In this document: piece after piece, positions 19,804 to 31,039 of the stretch
Layout: each line of letters starts with the position of its first letter
Position numbering within the stretch: position 1 is the stretch's first letter
Assembly: GCA_003550325.1 (NCBI GenBank)
Contig: QKWP01000227.1
Location: forward strand, 198,821-262,820
Direction of reading: 5' to 3'
DNA from: Gigaspora rosea
Lineage: Eukaryota > Glomeromycota > Glomeromycetes > Diversisporales > Gigasporaceae
DNA length: 64,000 nucleotides
Position numbers and translations under genes: made by a program
The notes under the pieces: generated by a model
Told to the model about the DNA's origin: nothing
The model's database searches: none
The model's input: the letters and a program-made list of their open reading frames with translations, nothing else

Positions 19804-22655
19804 TCAATTAGGTCGACCTAATGTGACTAAGTGACCCTTTTTGATCAATTTAGGCTTTTTATTTTTGTTATTTTGCCTAAATTGTTCGAAGAAGTCACTA
19901 TTATCATTTGTTGGTAAGTCGACCTTTTTCGTCGCGTCTGGATTAGTGCTTTCTTTTTAAGTAAACATTAAGTAAACATTATTAAATATATAGAGTTAAA
20001 AAATTTTAATTATAAATTCTTTTATAGGCAAAAAAGATGAAAAATTAGAAACTTACCAAAACTAATACATGTAGTTGCGCTATCTTCACTTTGTGAAGGA
20101 TAGGTATCAGTGACTACATATAACAGTGGTCAATTATTGATATGGTACGTAATGAACGAAATATATAATAGGATTTTTCTTTTTGACTTTTTGAGCTAAT
20201 ATATATAAAAAAAAAAAAAAACTCACGTTCTAATTTAGATAGACCACTAGTGTATACTAAGAGAATGGTAAGACGATAATTTAGATTAGTTTCATAAATT
20301 ATTTTAGGATTTTTTTAATAACTACGTAATGTACCTATTCGCTCTGCAAACATAGGTCATTTAAAACATAAAACATTAAAAATGGTTTAACTGAACGGAA
20401 CTATTACAGCATTTTTATAGAGTTTGTGCAGCATTTGTACAGCAAGGGCGCAGCGGTCTTTGTTATTTCTTTTAATATAAATTATATAAATATTGTGGCG
20501 AATTACTCTTTTAAAAGGATTTGCTTGATTATATAAATTAACTCGAATTCTCGAATTCGCCACAATTCTCTATATATGTATTTTTAATTATTTCTAGCGT
20601 TTCGGACGAATCCAAAATATTTCTTTCTATTTGCGAAACTATTTCTTATTGACGAAATATTTCGGATTTTGGAAAGTAGTTTAAAGTGTAGTTTAGCCCG
20701 AAACATTAACTCATTTTGAATTCTGAGTTGACATTTATGTTAGTCGTGTAATTTTAAAAAATATGGTTGTCGTATAATTTAGTTTAAAAAGAAAAAATTG
20801 ATTTCAACTTTCCTGTGCTGTGTAGAGGCTGAAGATTGCACAGACGTCGTACAAATGCTGTACAAACTAATGCGCAGTTCAAAATCGATTAAAATAGAAC
20901 CAATTTATGCTCTTCAAGATAGTGTCCCGATTTAAATGTTGCAACACAATACTGCAATACAGTACTATAATGAATTATAAAATAAAGATACATGTCTACA
21001 ACTTACCTTCTGATATTTTCTGAGGCATAGTAGGATGTAGGGTGCTTTCGCCATCAAAAATATTTGTAGTTATATTGTTTGGGAAAGTTACATTTTTTAC
21101 TGTTGGGTTCTTCGACTCTGCTTCATATTCACTTAAAAAAAAATAATAAAGGTCCTCAGCTGATGGTCGCTTATCAGGATTATCGTCCCAACATAATTTC
21201 ATCACTTTTTGGAAATTTTGTGGCAATCCATCCGGCAATGGAGGCCGACGTCCATTTAGAATCTCTAAATTAAGCGACAGGTTACATTCCAAAGGGATTT
21301 GACCGACAGCTACGTAGTACATTAGCATTCCAATGCTATATATGTCAGATTTCGTTGTATATTTTTTATCTTTTAGTACTTCAGGTGCTATAAATGGAGG
21401 CATTCCGTAAACTAAAGCCCTTTCTTTGTTTACTGGTCCGGAAACGCCAAAATCTGAAATCTGAAATAAATTTCCCTTTGATTTTAATATATTTCCACAA
21501 TGTAGGTCGCAGTGTACGAGACCATCTTTATGCATATTATAAATATCCTCTAATTTTCGTTACATTGAATAAGTTATAAAAAGGTTAGTTTGTTTAATAA
21601 ATTGTTGGTATATGAAAGTTCAAAAGCATTCAATTATCATAAACGATTATTCACCTGAAATATTATAAAATATTTGATATGTCTCTTTCCAAGTGATTCT
21701 TTCATATGAATTCTTGATATAAGATCTTAAATCTTGTTCATAATTAGCGAGTACAAGAATGTAGTCACCGGTATCAGGGTCTCTTGTTATTCCATAACAT
21801 GTTGCAACAGTATAACCTTTTGAACTCAAAGAAATATGGGTTCCTATCTATTGTTATTATTTTTATATAAAAAAAAAAAAAAAAAAGAAAAAGTTTGCAC
21901 GTTATTTCGACGATCAGTAATGATTATTCAGAAATTTACATTTTTCTGAACAAAGGTTTTTTTGATAACTTTTTGGTATTTTAAAATAAAGTAATGCAAA
22001 TTTCTATAAACTCCATCATTCATATAATTACCTCTTTAAGAAACCTCTCATCTATATTTTTACCGTTCGAAAGGTTTTTAAGAATCACAATACCCGGTTC
22101 TCCTCTTTCAAATTCTTGTTTTTCGCTATTAAATGACATGATAACTCCTTTTTTCCAAATAGCAGTATAAATTTTTGCGAATCCTCCTTTTGTTTTATAT
22201 TCAATCTTTTCGAAGTCGGTATATGGTATCCATTCTATAATGTATCTAGGGAATGGAAGTTTGATTTGTGCTTCTTGAATGGCTTTGTCAATAATTTCAT
22301 TTCCTGATTTCCATTTGGAAAAGTTATCCTTGAGGCATTTGCGTACGCAATGTTCGCAAAACAATTTTGTGTATCCCGGCTGTCCACATTTTTTACATGT
22401 ATAAGTAACTTCTTTGAGACGGATTAAATTTTCTCGATCTCTCATGAATGCTATATTTTTCTCTGCAGCTTCTTTTTCATCTTTGTTTAGTAGATTGCTC
22501 TCTTTTAACCGTTTTAACATATAATCGTATTGATCATTGAGACCTGTTTCTGGAGCATTTAGTTGAGCAATATCGCACTCTTCATTTATTAAATACCAAC
22601 GAAGCATTTTCGGATTTTTCTCACTTTTACGAATTTTTGTACATTCGTTTCCCAT
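19804..22655 (-). CDS. TKL-type protein kinase with N-terminal C4 zinc finger, about 531 aa, six exons
   Basis: Exons by GT-AG rules and phase: 22655-22032, 21847-21655, 21549-21007, 20256-20227, 20113-20057, 19952-19804 (1596 nt including TGA). The start 'MGNECTKIRK' fits an N-myristoylation site (G2, T6, basic 7-10) with C5 free for palmitoylation, so membrane attachment is likely. A CxxC-x9-CxxC finger uses C87, C90, C100 and C103. The kinase domain runs from about 140 to 410: 'KGGFAKIY' (weak glycine loop), K193 in 'IVILKN', E208 in 'FLKE', 'HCDLHCGN' with D287, 'DFG' 305-307 and 'APE' 327-329. All catalytic residues are present. The Ser/Thr-rich tail ends 'KKGHLVTLGRPN'. The short exons 4 and 5 rest on splice signals and phase only. 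A 9-base micro-exon near 20336-20344 is possible. The family is greatly expanded in Glomeromycotina and is presumed to signal. Confidence 0.88.
20257..21006 (-). repeat. Large intron of the kinase gene holding small inverted repeats
   Basis: This 750-bp intron is several times longer than the others in the gene. It contains a short foldback with arms ATTGTGGCGAATT (20492-20504) and AATTCGCCACAAT (20554-20566). A second foldback is built from 'GTTTCGGACGAATCC' (about 20599) and 'ATTTCGGATTTTGG' (about 20658). Related 'GCATTTGTACAGCA' motifs occur in opposite orientations near 20435 and 20855. They look like MITE insertions that lengthened the intron without disrupting the gene. Confidence 0.45.
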
Positions 22656-23727
22656 ATTTTTTATTAAAAAGCGAAATTTATATCAGATATCATATTAACA
22701 ATTAAATATAAGAATATGCATTCACATAGCACTAATTATTTATAAGGAAAAATTAGTTGTTTAGTGACACAATTGAAATAATACTAAGGCGGCCCGAAAA
22801 AGATTTGGAATGAATGGTCATTTAATTCATTATTGCATAAAATTAACTATTATTTCTGCACAATGCATAATTAAAACAAATGTTAAACATTAATATCGTT
22901 ATTATCCTAACTTGTATTAGGCTGTATTTACTCAAGTTATTACGTAATCAAATGAAGATTGAAATTTGAATTTCCATTATTCGTTGAGATGGTTCATTTT
23001 AATCAATCAACGCACTTCTCAATAATAAAGACAGTTTTTTCGATTTAAACTGGATGTAATCGTATAAAAGACAGTAAATTACAAAAACATAATAGGGACG
23101 ATATAGGACAAATAAATTTTGATTGAAGATTTTTTTTCTTTTAACAGCCGTTACGTACTGTATTATCATGATTTCCACACGTCCGTCCTAATTTACGTAC
23201 AATACTATTTTTTACTATATACTCGTTCTTAAAAAAATATTAGCCGTGTCAGATATTGTGATACGATCGTAATTGGTAATTTTTCTACGTTTATCTCTGA
23301 TTTGCCAAAATCAAAATTATTAACTGCTAAAGACCATCAAGTTTCGATCTCCAACTGACACCTTCCTTAATAAGAATATTTATCTTAACCTTTTTTTAAA
23401 TTATACATTGTGCGAAATAATTTTATGCATTGTACGCATAATCAAGATTTTGACGCATTATCTTGATGACATTGAACGCCCAGGACGTCTTAATATTATT
23501 CAATTAAAAGGATGTTTGATATTATGACGCTGAAGGTATTGTGGCGCACATGGATTTTGTTGGCGATGTCTTTCGATTCAACTGATCAATATTAAACAAT
23601 TTATGATTATGATAGTATCATTCGTTTTATGAGACAAATCAAATGATAAAAATCGCTTTATTTATATCAAGAAGACTTGTATATAGATTAATCTAAATAT
23701 GTAATATAATTTATATAATTTATATAT
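22656..23727. other. Intergenic region upstream of the kinase gene
   Basis: No gene found. It presumably includes the kinase promoter, since the ATG is at 22655, but no clear core element stands out apart from AT-rich tracts. The section 23390-23640 is less AT-rich, with repeated 'GACGC' and 'TTGATGACATTGAA' phrases, but has no readable frame. Confidence 0.5.
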
Positions 23728-24096
23728 TAGGCCATGCAAAGTTGATTTTTCGTTTTGCATTACCCGCCGACCCATTTTTCAATTTTTTTTTTTTTTTTTT
23801 TAGATCCCAATTGTGCCAATTATTCGATTTTTGCCATTTATTTTTTTCCGCTATTCTCATCCGGTGTCATCCGATGGAGACCGTAATTGTCCGATAGGAC
23901 TGACGGAAAAAATATGACTGCTGATCCAATTTTTTGATTCCTTGTTGTGCAAAATGAAAAAATTAACTTTGCGTAGCCTTAGATGTGAACATTATTTTAT
24001 TAATTTACAGTAAATTAAAAAAAAAAAATCCGACCAACCAACCCAAGTTTTCAGATTCCATGTAATGCAAACGAAAAATCAACTTTGCGTGGCCTA
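23728..24096. repeat. 370-bp TIR element, ends TTAGGCCATGCAAAGTTGAT, with an extra internal end
   Basis: The left end TTAGGCCATGCAAAGTTGAT and the complement of the right end TTAGGCCACGCAAAGTTGAT match over more than 30 bp. A third, diverged end in right-hand orientation ('AAATTAACTTTGCGTAGCCT') lies inside at about 23955-23978. The element therefore looks like a chimera of two copies or a one-ended insertion event. No coding capacity. Confidence 0.7.
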
Positions 24097-24749
24097 ATGG
24101 TGGTGTTAAAAATAGGCGAAAAAGCCACCCACAAAGGCAATTTCTAGTTGTGTGGTAAAATAAAAATTTAAATTGTATGGTACATGTATTAGAATCAATA
24201 TAGCACGTTCATCCGAATGTTTGATCATAAAAACTTGGATAATCAAGTACACAGCTTTACTGCGGAAATTCGGATTATCGTGAGTCAACCAGTATGCCGT
24301 ACTATGTTTTTGACAACAGCATCGTCTAGCAAAAATGGCATTTTCAGGACAATACCTAAGTACGGATTTTATTATTGGGTGAATCAGTTGATTCATTATT
24401 CGTCATCTAAGAACAAGAAATTTCTTCAAAGGGTATCTGCATGAACGGTACAAGTGATAGAACTATAGATGCTAAACATTTAACTGCATACTCTGTGATC
24501 TATTAAAAAAAAATTTAATTAATTATAAATTTATCGAATGGCAATTAAGTATTTTAAGTTTTTTTTAAACTTTCAGCAAAGACTTCTCGATAACCACTAA
24601 ACTAAGTTCAATGAACATTTTATTTTTAATTCTACAAAAGGAAAGGATCAAAGAAAAAATTTTATTGAATTTGTTCAAGTAGTTATTGAGAAACCTTTAA
24701 AAAAAATTTTTAAATTCATTATAATTAATCACAAATTATGCACGTAGAT
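24097..24749. other. Unassigned region; overlapping open frames judged uninformative
   Basis: Opposing frames of 96 and 75 codons overlap at 24106-24444. Neither resembles a known family. A short minus-strand stretch 'MTNNESTDSPNNKIRT' (about 24350-24400), followed by a GT donor-like site, might be the first exon of something lost. I do not call a gene. Confidence 0.3.
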
Positions 24750-25062
24750 TAGGGTGTCCAGGATTATGCGAAAGCATAATATGCGCATAATTTACCAAAT
24801 TTTCGCATCGCATATGCTTCGCATAATTTGACAAAAAAAGCACTCAGATCACGTGGCTGAGATATGATTGGTTGTTGGGAGTGATTTGGGTGGCAGAAAG
24901 TAAATTCCGAAAAGTTCTGATGTAGAAAATGAATAAACCTAAATTACAAGCATAGCTGAGGTAAAATTTTCAGCAAGTGACCGAAAAATAGAACTAATTA
25001 CATATAGAGTACAATAATTAAAATCGCATAATCGATCGCATAATTTTAAATTTATTTCGCAT

Positions 25063-25503
25063 TGTTACGGGGAGAAATGGACGAATTTTATTTTATCGAT
25101 GTAAAAGACGATGAAAGGCAGTTCGCCATAGGCGTGACTTGGTGATTTAACCCGATTTGGTACAAACGTGACTTGTGTATTAATATAGTCCGATATTTAT
25201 ATATTATAATCCGCAGATTCTCCCTAGAAGAAGAGCTAAAACAACCTTCTTTTATACTTTACAAATATTATGGGAATCACTAATCTCACATTATAGAATA
25301 TTATGGAAACTACGAGACTAAAATCATACGATATTCTTATCTACGACGCTATCATGCGTATAATACGATAGATTGTAAATCATTCCGCTGTAAGCACGAT
25401 TAATTGTATGCATTGTCAATCATGCATTGTATGCTCAGATATGTGGCGCAGCGTACTTTAATTGATCAACCGATATTTGAAATGTCACATTTACCCCGTG
25501 ACA
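25063..25503. repeat. Left long terminal repeat
   Basis: Begins TGTTACGGGGAGAAATGGAC and ends with ACCCCGTGACA. It is highly similar along its length to 27975-28463, in direct orientation. Confidence 0.8.
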
Positions 25504-25570
25504 CTCACCCACGCTTATTTTATGCGTCCCACGCATAAACTTACAAGTATTAGTGAACTGAGGTGCCGAG

Positions 25571-26264
25571 TAGAGGTCTTACTCGATGAATACTATTCAC
25601 TGAATATTCACTGAATATTCGAATATTCGAATATATAATTTTTCACTGAATGAATATTCGAATATTTAAAATTTCACTGAATATATTCATTGAATATTCA
25701 TTGAATATATATATATATATCAGATATGTATATATAATTTTATAATTTTATTTTATTTTTTAATAATTTATTTGCAATTTTATTGGCTAATTTAAGTGAG
25801 ATATTATTAATTTTTTAAAATTGAAATATATTTAATATTCAATGAATATTCAGTGAATATTCATTGAATATTTTCAAAATTTTTGAACAATATTCGAATA
25901 AAAAAATATTGAACAAATGAATATTCAAATACTTATTTTTTGACCAAGTCAGACCATGACCCGGACATCTCTCATATAGGTCATAACTGGATTTTGGCCA
26001 ATTTTGACCTAATTTGCTGAAAACGTCAAAATCTATTTACTTAAATAACTTCCGATCCAGTAATCAGAATTGAATGAACTTTTTTTTTGTTAGATGCGCC
26101 TCACTGAGAGCTTCATTTTAAAAAAAGTTCATTCAAATTGGACCACTGGATGCCAAGATAATTGCCAAAAACTGTTTTTTTGCTTCTCAAATTTTGGGGG
26201 TTTTTGCTGAATTGCGTAAGGTATGACCTCTGTACTATATGTCCGGGGTTCTGTCAGACCTCTA
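25571..26264. repeat. hAT-like noncoding insertion with GAATATTC subterminal repeats
   Basis: It starts TAGAGGTCT and ends AGACCTCTA. The adjoining octamers GTGCCGAG and GTGCTGAA agree at 6 of 8 positions, both differences being transitions, as in an aged 8-bp TSD. Dense 'GAATATTCAATGAATATTC' repeats in both orientations fill the left half. The right half carries an inner inverted repeat ('ACCCGGACAT' and 'ATGTCCGGGGT'). Confidence 0.5.
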
Positions 26265-26279
26265 GTGCTGAAACTGTGA

Positions 26280-27170
26280 CCCTGACCATTCTTTTTGCAC
26301 CTTTGGTGTCTTACAGGTAGAGCACCGTTCTTTTTGCACCTTTGACGTGCACCCTACTTTTTGCGCATTTTAGTGTCTTACGGGCAGAGCACCCTACCAG
26401 GGACGATGATTTTCTGTGGTGAAAACTTACCAATTCTATCTGTGACAAAAACAAATTCTGCAAAAATTCCGTGCATTAAAATTCATAATTTCTGCGTGAA
26501 TTCTGCGTTGGTCATTTATAAATTCTGTGTTGGTTATATAGAAATCTTGAATATTCTGCAATCAATTTGTCATATGTCTTCGGATTATTTCGGATATTAG
26601 GCAAAAAATTTTCGCCCGACCACGCTCGTATTTCAGGTTTATTTATTTTCTACATCGGAGCTTTTCAGAACTTTTTGAAACTTTTCGGAAGTTATATTTT
26701 TAGAACCTTGTACTTATAAAAAAAAAATAATTTATAAATCCCTACTTTCTGCGACAATTCCGTGCTATTCTTAATACATTCCATGTTTACAACCTAATTC
26801 CGCGATTTTTGCGGCATTTTTTTACTTCCAAGGACTATTTTTACGCAGTACCAATTTTGGCATCTGCCCCGCCAATACCAGGCTATAGATGCGACTTACA
26901 GGTTGGCTACCCCATTTTTGCGCATCTTGGCGACTTACAGGCAGTGTACCTTAACCTTGAGTAAAAAGTATATACATTTTTTTTTAACTAGAACTTATTT
27001 CATTAACGTTTAAACTTCCAAGAACTATTTTTGCGCAGTACCAATTTTGGCATCCGCCCCGCCGATACCAGGCTATAGACGCGACTTACAGGTTGGCTAC
27101 CCCATTTTTGCATATCTTGCCGACTTATAGGCAGCGTACCTTTACCTTGGGTAAAAATATATACATTTTT
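26280..27170. repeat. Direct-repeat array within the LTR interior
   Basis: A unit of about 160 bp containing 'GCAGTACCAATTTTGGCATC', 'GATACCAGGCTATAGA' and 'GCGACTTACAGG' occurs at 26824-26985 and again at 27012-27170. Shorter relatives ('TTTTTGCACCTTTGGTGTC', 'TTACAGGTAGAGCACC') occur at 26290-26400. It seems to be a diverged tandem or minisatellite-like repeat, interrupted at 26400-26820 by sequence with 'TTCTGCG' repeats. No gene. Confidence 0.55.
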
Positions 27171-27311
27171 TTTTTTTTTTTACACTAATATTACATAGTT
27201 ACAAAAACAAAAAAAAACTTATGCTAATTTGCTATGTAATTATCTATACTAAATTCTATCCTGATATTTGATACACAAAAATTAATTCATTTCACATAGC
27301 TCACATAATCC

Positions 27312-27960
27312 TTCTTCTAGCTGATTTCGAATACAATCCAAAAGGCTTTGTTCAAATTTATTTCAACTATTATTCCGTCTCTATAACAATCTCCAAAGTT
27401 ACAAGTTCCCACTATTTTCTCATATCAGAATCCTTTGATAAAAAGCCTTACGTCATTTCCAGTGTCCTGATGTACTGCGGATACTGTGGTTGTTCGTTGC
27501 TAGAGAGTACTCCTAAAGTAGTGTCGACAGGCGCCCAGCTTTTCCGCTCGTCAAATATAACATGCCTCATTTAATATGATCGTATGAATTTCGTTGGTTT
27601 GGTTTGGTTAGATTTAGAAATACTGATTTCGGCTTTCCTTATGAATCTTGATCTTTGTATTAATTTGCAAATCTATTTTTATCCATTCTGTAAAAATATC
27701 ACTAATTTCAGTTGCTGTTGGTCGTTTCATTAGGTTTCATAGTTGAATTTGAAATTTTGACTGTAATTTTGATTTTTGCTCAAAAGATATGGGTTTGTCG
27801 TATAAATTTTCCACATGATTATACAAAATAAGTAAATATCAGATGTGTTAGTATACTGTCATTTGTTCAAAATCTCAGAGTTAATATAAGGTAAATTTCA
27901 CAAATTTTTTTTCAGATTTTGATTCAATGCAATATTTGCTGTTGAGAAGTCCATATCTCA
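27312..27960 (-). pseudogene. Host kinase C-lobe plus Sel1 repeat, fossil lying inside the LTR element
   Basis: On the minus strand, phrases align with the end of a Glomeromycotina TKL kinase: 'PYINSEILNK' (APE region), 'QYTNTSDIYLFCIIMWKIYT' (subdomain IX), 'RPTATEISDIFTEWIKI' (subdomain XI). Further along the strand, 'CNFGDCYRDGIIVEINLNKA' matches a Sel1 repeat. Order and orientation fit a kinase-Sel1 fusion gene of the kind common in this lineage. It is broken and lacks the N-lobe and catalytic loop. It lies directly against the right long terminal repeat, so it was either captured by the element or was the sequence into which the element formed. Confidence 0.65.
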
Positions 27961-27974
27961 TAGTCACCACCAAT

Positions 27975-28463
27975 TGTTATAGGGAGAAATGGACAAATTT
28001 TATTTTATCAATATAAAAAACAATGAAAGGCAGTTCGCTATAGGCGTAACTTGGTAATTTAACCCAATTTGGTATAAACGTGACTTGTGTATTAATATAG
28101 TCTGATATTTATATATTATAATCTGCAGATTCTCCTTAGAAGAAGAGCTAAAACAACCTTCTTTTATACTTTACAAATATTATGGGAATCACTAATCTCA
28201 TATTATAGAATATTATGGAAACTACGAGACTAAAATCTTACGATATTTTTATCTACGACGCTATCATGCGTATAATACAATAGATTGTAAATCATTCCGC
28301 TATAAGCTGAGCCCATTTCAAGAGAGCGTGCATGATCGATTATGCACGATTAATTGTATGCATTGTCAATCATGTATTGTATGCTCAGATGTCATATGAA
28401 ATGTGGCGCAGCATACTTTAATTGATCAACCGATATTTAAAATGTCACATTTACCCTGTGACA
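27975..28463. repeat. Right long terminal repeat
   Basis: Direct copy of 25063-25503, starting TGTTATAGGGAGAAATGGAC and ending ACCCTGTGACA, with one extra block of about 40 bp near 28313-28352. The GCAT duplication follows immediately. Confidence 0.8.
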
Positions 28464-28547
28464 GCATCCATCGCATAATTAACCTCAGTTCGCCCGCATA
28501 ATTTACCTCATCGCATTGCATAATCCTGGATACCCTATTTTTCGACA

Positions 28548-29860
28548 ACCGTCAGAATTTTATTTATTTTAATTTTTTTATTATGACATTTTTTTATTAA
28601 TTTTTATTTATATAATTATTTTATTTTTCGATTCTAGATCTAGATTAGATCTTTGATCTTCATGTGTTTTTTTTTATTTATATTTTTTTTTATTTAAATA
28701 TTTATTCAATTTTTAAGTTTTTTTTTTTATTATTATCTATTATATATTTTATTTTAAAATTATTTATTTTTGTTATTTTTTTATTAATTTTCTCTGTTAC
28801 ACTTTTCAGGAAATAACTGTCGTTAGCATTGTCCATTTTGAAACAACCTTTCTTCGTCGTTGCTGCTGTCCATTTTGGAGCAACAGTTTTGAATTTCGTT
28901 GTTGGAGTTGTTGGTCAGTGCTTTGTCATTGGTGTCGACCATTTCAGTATCATTCGTCGCTAGTACCATTAGTTTGGTGTTTCTCTTGTTATATTTTTGT
29001 TGACGCACCCTAGTTCTAAATAATATTTGTTTTTAAGTTTTTTTGTTTTTTAGGTTCTTCACATGATTTCGTGATTGTTTCATACTGATTTCAATGTTGT
29101 TTTGAGAGTTCGCTTTGGGTACTTGTTAGTTTCTTTGGGTATTTCTTGTATGATTCCATGGTGTCTTGTTGCCAATTTCGACATTGCTTCAAGTGCGTTT
29201 CAGAGTCTCTTGTTGTAGATTTCGTTTTGTATGCCCTGTCAGTTTTATTGAGTGCTCTCTGTGCGAGTTCATAGTTGCCTCAGGTGTCCTGTTGCCGACT
29301 TTGATGTTGCTTTGGTGCATTTTGGGATATCTTGTAGATTTACCTTGGGTAATTTGTTAGTTTTCTTTAATTTTAAATTTTTTATTTATTTTAATTTTAA
29401 TTTAATTTTTTTTTTTATTTTAAATTTTTTTTTTATTTTAAAATTTAATTTTTTATTTATTATTATAGAAAAAATGTATTTGTTACCCCTGTAACTGTCA
29501 CGGGCAATAAGGCCATTAAAGGGTTAGAATTAGGATCAAGATTATTAAGTTAAAATCAAAATTAATACAGAATTGCAAGAGGATCATTTTTTGTTAGAAG
29601 TGCAATAGATATTATCTTAGTAAAGTTTTGAGTTATAAATAAACCATGACAAAAAACTGTGTTGCGGGGGTAACAAATACATTCCTCCATTATTATAAAT
29701 ATTTTTTTATTAATGTTTTTTTATTAACTTTTATTTTTTTAGTGCTTATTTTTTCTTTTATTTTAATTTAAGAGTTCTTTTTTAATTTTTTTGCTTTATT
29801 TGTTTTTTAAATTTTTTTTTTGCTTTAATATTTTAAAACTTTTTTTTTATTTTTTTTTTT
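28548..29860 (+). repeat. Dispersed repeat family, copy 1
   Basis: This region matches 40258-41460 in order: 'GTCAGAATTTTATTTATT', 'TTTTCAGGAAATAACTGT', 'CCATTTTGGAGCAACAG', 'TTGTTGACGCACCCTAGTTC', then a GT-rich part with 'TTGGGTATTTCTTGTATG' and 'GTGCGTTTCAGAG'. The 61-codon minus frame at 28823-29008 (N/D/S-rich) falls within it and may be a decayed coding part, but it is not conserved in the other copy. T-rich low-complexity flanks are extensive. A 198-bp MITE is inserted at 29479-29676. Confidence 0.55.
29479..29676. repeat. 198-bp Tc1/mariner-like MITE, TSD TA
   Basis: TIR TTTGTTACCCCTGTAAC with the complement TTTGTTACCCCCGCAAC at the right, flanked by TA on both sides (29477-29478 and 29677-29678). 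Noncoding. Confidence 0.65.
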
Positions 29861-31039
29861 AACTAGCGGCCCTGCCTTTATTAATAAGAATTACATATAC
29901 ATACACTAAGTTTACTTCTATATTACTATATACTTTAAACTTTTCTATATCTAATAAAGACTCACTCGACTTCAACGAAGCCCAGGTGTGGCCTGCCATG
30001 ATAGCTATTTCCCTCTTTTTAAAGCCCTCAACTCACTGAGAGTTATTAAAACATCCACAGGAGGAGGCTGTTAGCCTTGTCAGAACCGATTAGCTACTAA
30101 TATTTTTATCCTTCTTGTATACCGGTTTGACGAGAGATGACCAAGCCGTTTTACTAAAGCCAGAAAATAGTTTCTTATTGTTTCTTGCGCAATGCCTAAG
30201 ATCTTTTTTTTCGTTTCCTTCTCTTTTTCTTTCTTAGTGCTCACTCTTTTATCTAATTGACTGTTCTCTTTAAGTTCTTCTATATGTGTTTCCCTGCTTT
30301 TCCTTTTTTCTGGTTTCCTACTTTTTTCATCTTGCTTTCCCTTCTTCTGTCTTAGTGAGATTCCATTTGCCTTTTCCCATTTGTTGAAGACTTCACATCT
30401 AAAACACCAAATTTGTTTATAAAATGCTTTTCAGAAGCTGCATACTAGAAGGCAGAGAATTTGTTTTTTCTTTTTCAGCTTTCCACAAATAACTTGTTCG
30501 ATTCTCTTATCAACTTCTTTTGGAATTTACCCTCTAATTAACGCAGCTTGTCTCATTTCTTTTTCTTCATCGGTGCTTCCAAACAGGACTTCTTCACATG
30601 TTGTTTTGTTCACTGTTTTAAGGTCTTCCTTTTTTTAAGCTTTGACAATACCATACTACAGACTTCTTGTCTTGTTCTTTTCCACAGAATTTTGTATACT
30701 TCGCAGGATGCTAGATGGTCTTGTGTCTCTTCTTGTCTTAGGCAGCTGATGTATGTACTAGTTTCATACACCTTGGGTTTTCTTTTGTAAAGGGTGTTTT
30801 TTGTTGAGAGCTATTGGACAACACATTTGATCTGGAAGACCCAAGTTCTACTTCTCTTTTCGCTTGTGCATTTTGACCCTTTATTTCTGCATATATTATC
30901 CCATAATGCTCTCCACCTACTCCTGCTACCATCATCGCCTGTATTCTTTTCAACTAACTCCCCTATGGGGCTAAGTGCTGCCCACTCTGCGTCGTATTGT
31001 GCAATCATCATAGTGTTGACAAAGTTTCTTAAAAGTTGA

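Larger units (their letters stand above)
25063..28463. mobile_element. LTR-retrotransposon-like fossil, 3.4 kb, non-autonomous
   Basis: Two long direct repeats of about 441 and 489 bp, each starting TGTTA and ending TGACA, bound a 2.5-kb interior. GCAT is duplicated immediately outside (25059-25062 and 28464-28467). Neither gag nor pol is recognisable. The interior instead holds a hAT-like insertion, a minisatellite-like direct repeat and a host kinase-Sel1 fragment. The element is broken and old, since its two long repeats have diverged and differ by a 40-bp block. It sits inside a hAT-like element. Superfamily (Ty3 or Ty1 kin) cannot be told. Confidence 0.7.
24750..28537. mobile_element. 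hAT-like TIR element with GCATAAT subterminal repeats, split by an LTR element
   Basis: The left end TAGGGTGTCCAGGATTATGC and the complement of the right end TAGGGTATCCAGGATTATGC are near-identical TIRs. Both are followed by repeated 'GCATAAT'/'CGCATAATTT' motifs. The LTR-flanked element (25063-28463) is inserted between the two halves. Flanking octamers do not match, so the TSD has decayed. The part that belongs to this element alone is about 390 bp. Confidence 0.65.

Noticed and set aside
24106-24444. Opposing 96- and 75-codon frames
   Set aside because: No recognisable family, no intron/exon support, and the longer frame runs into a MITE end.
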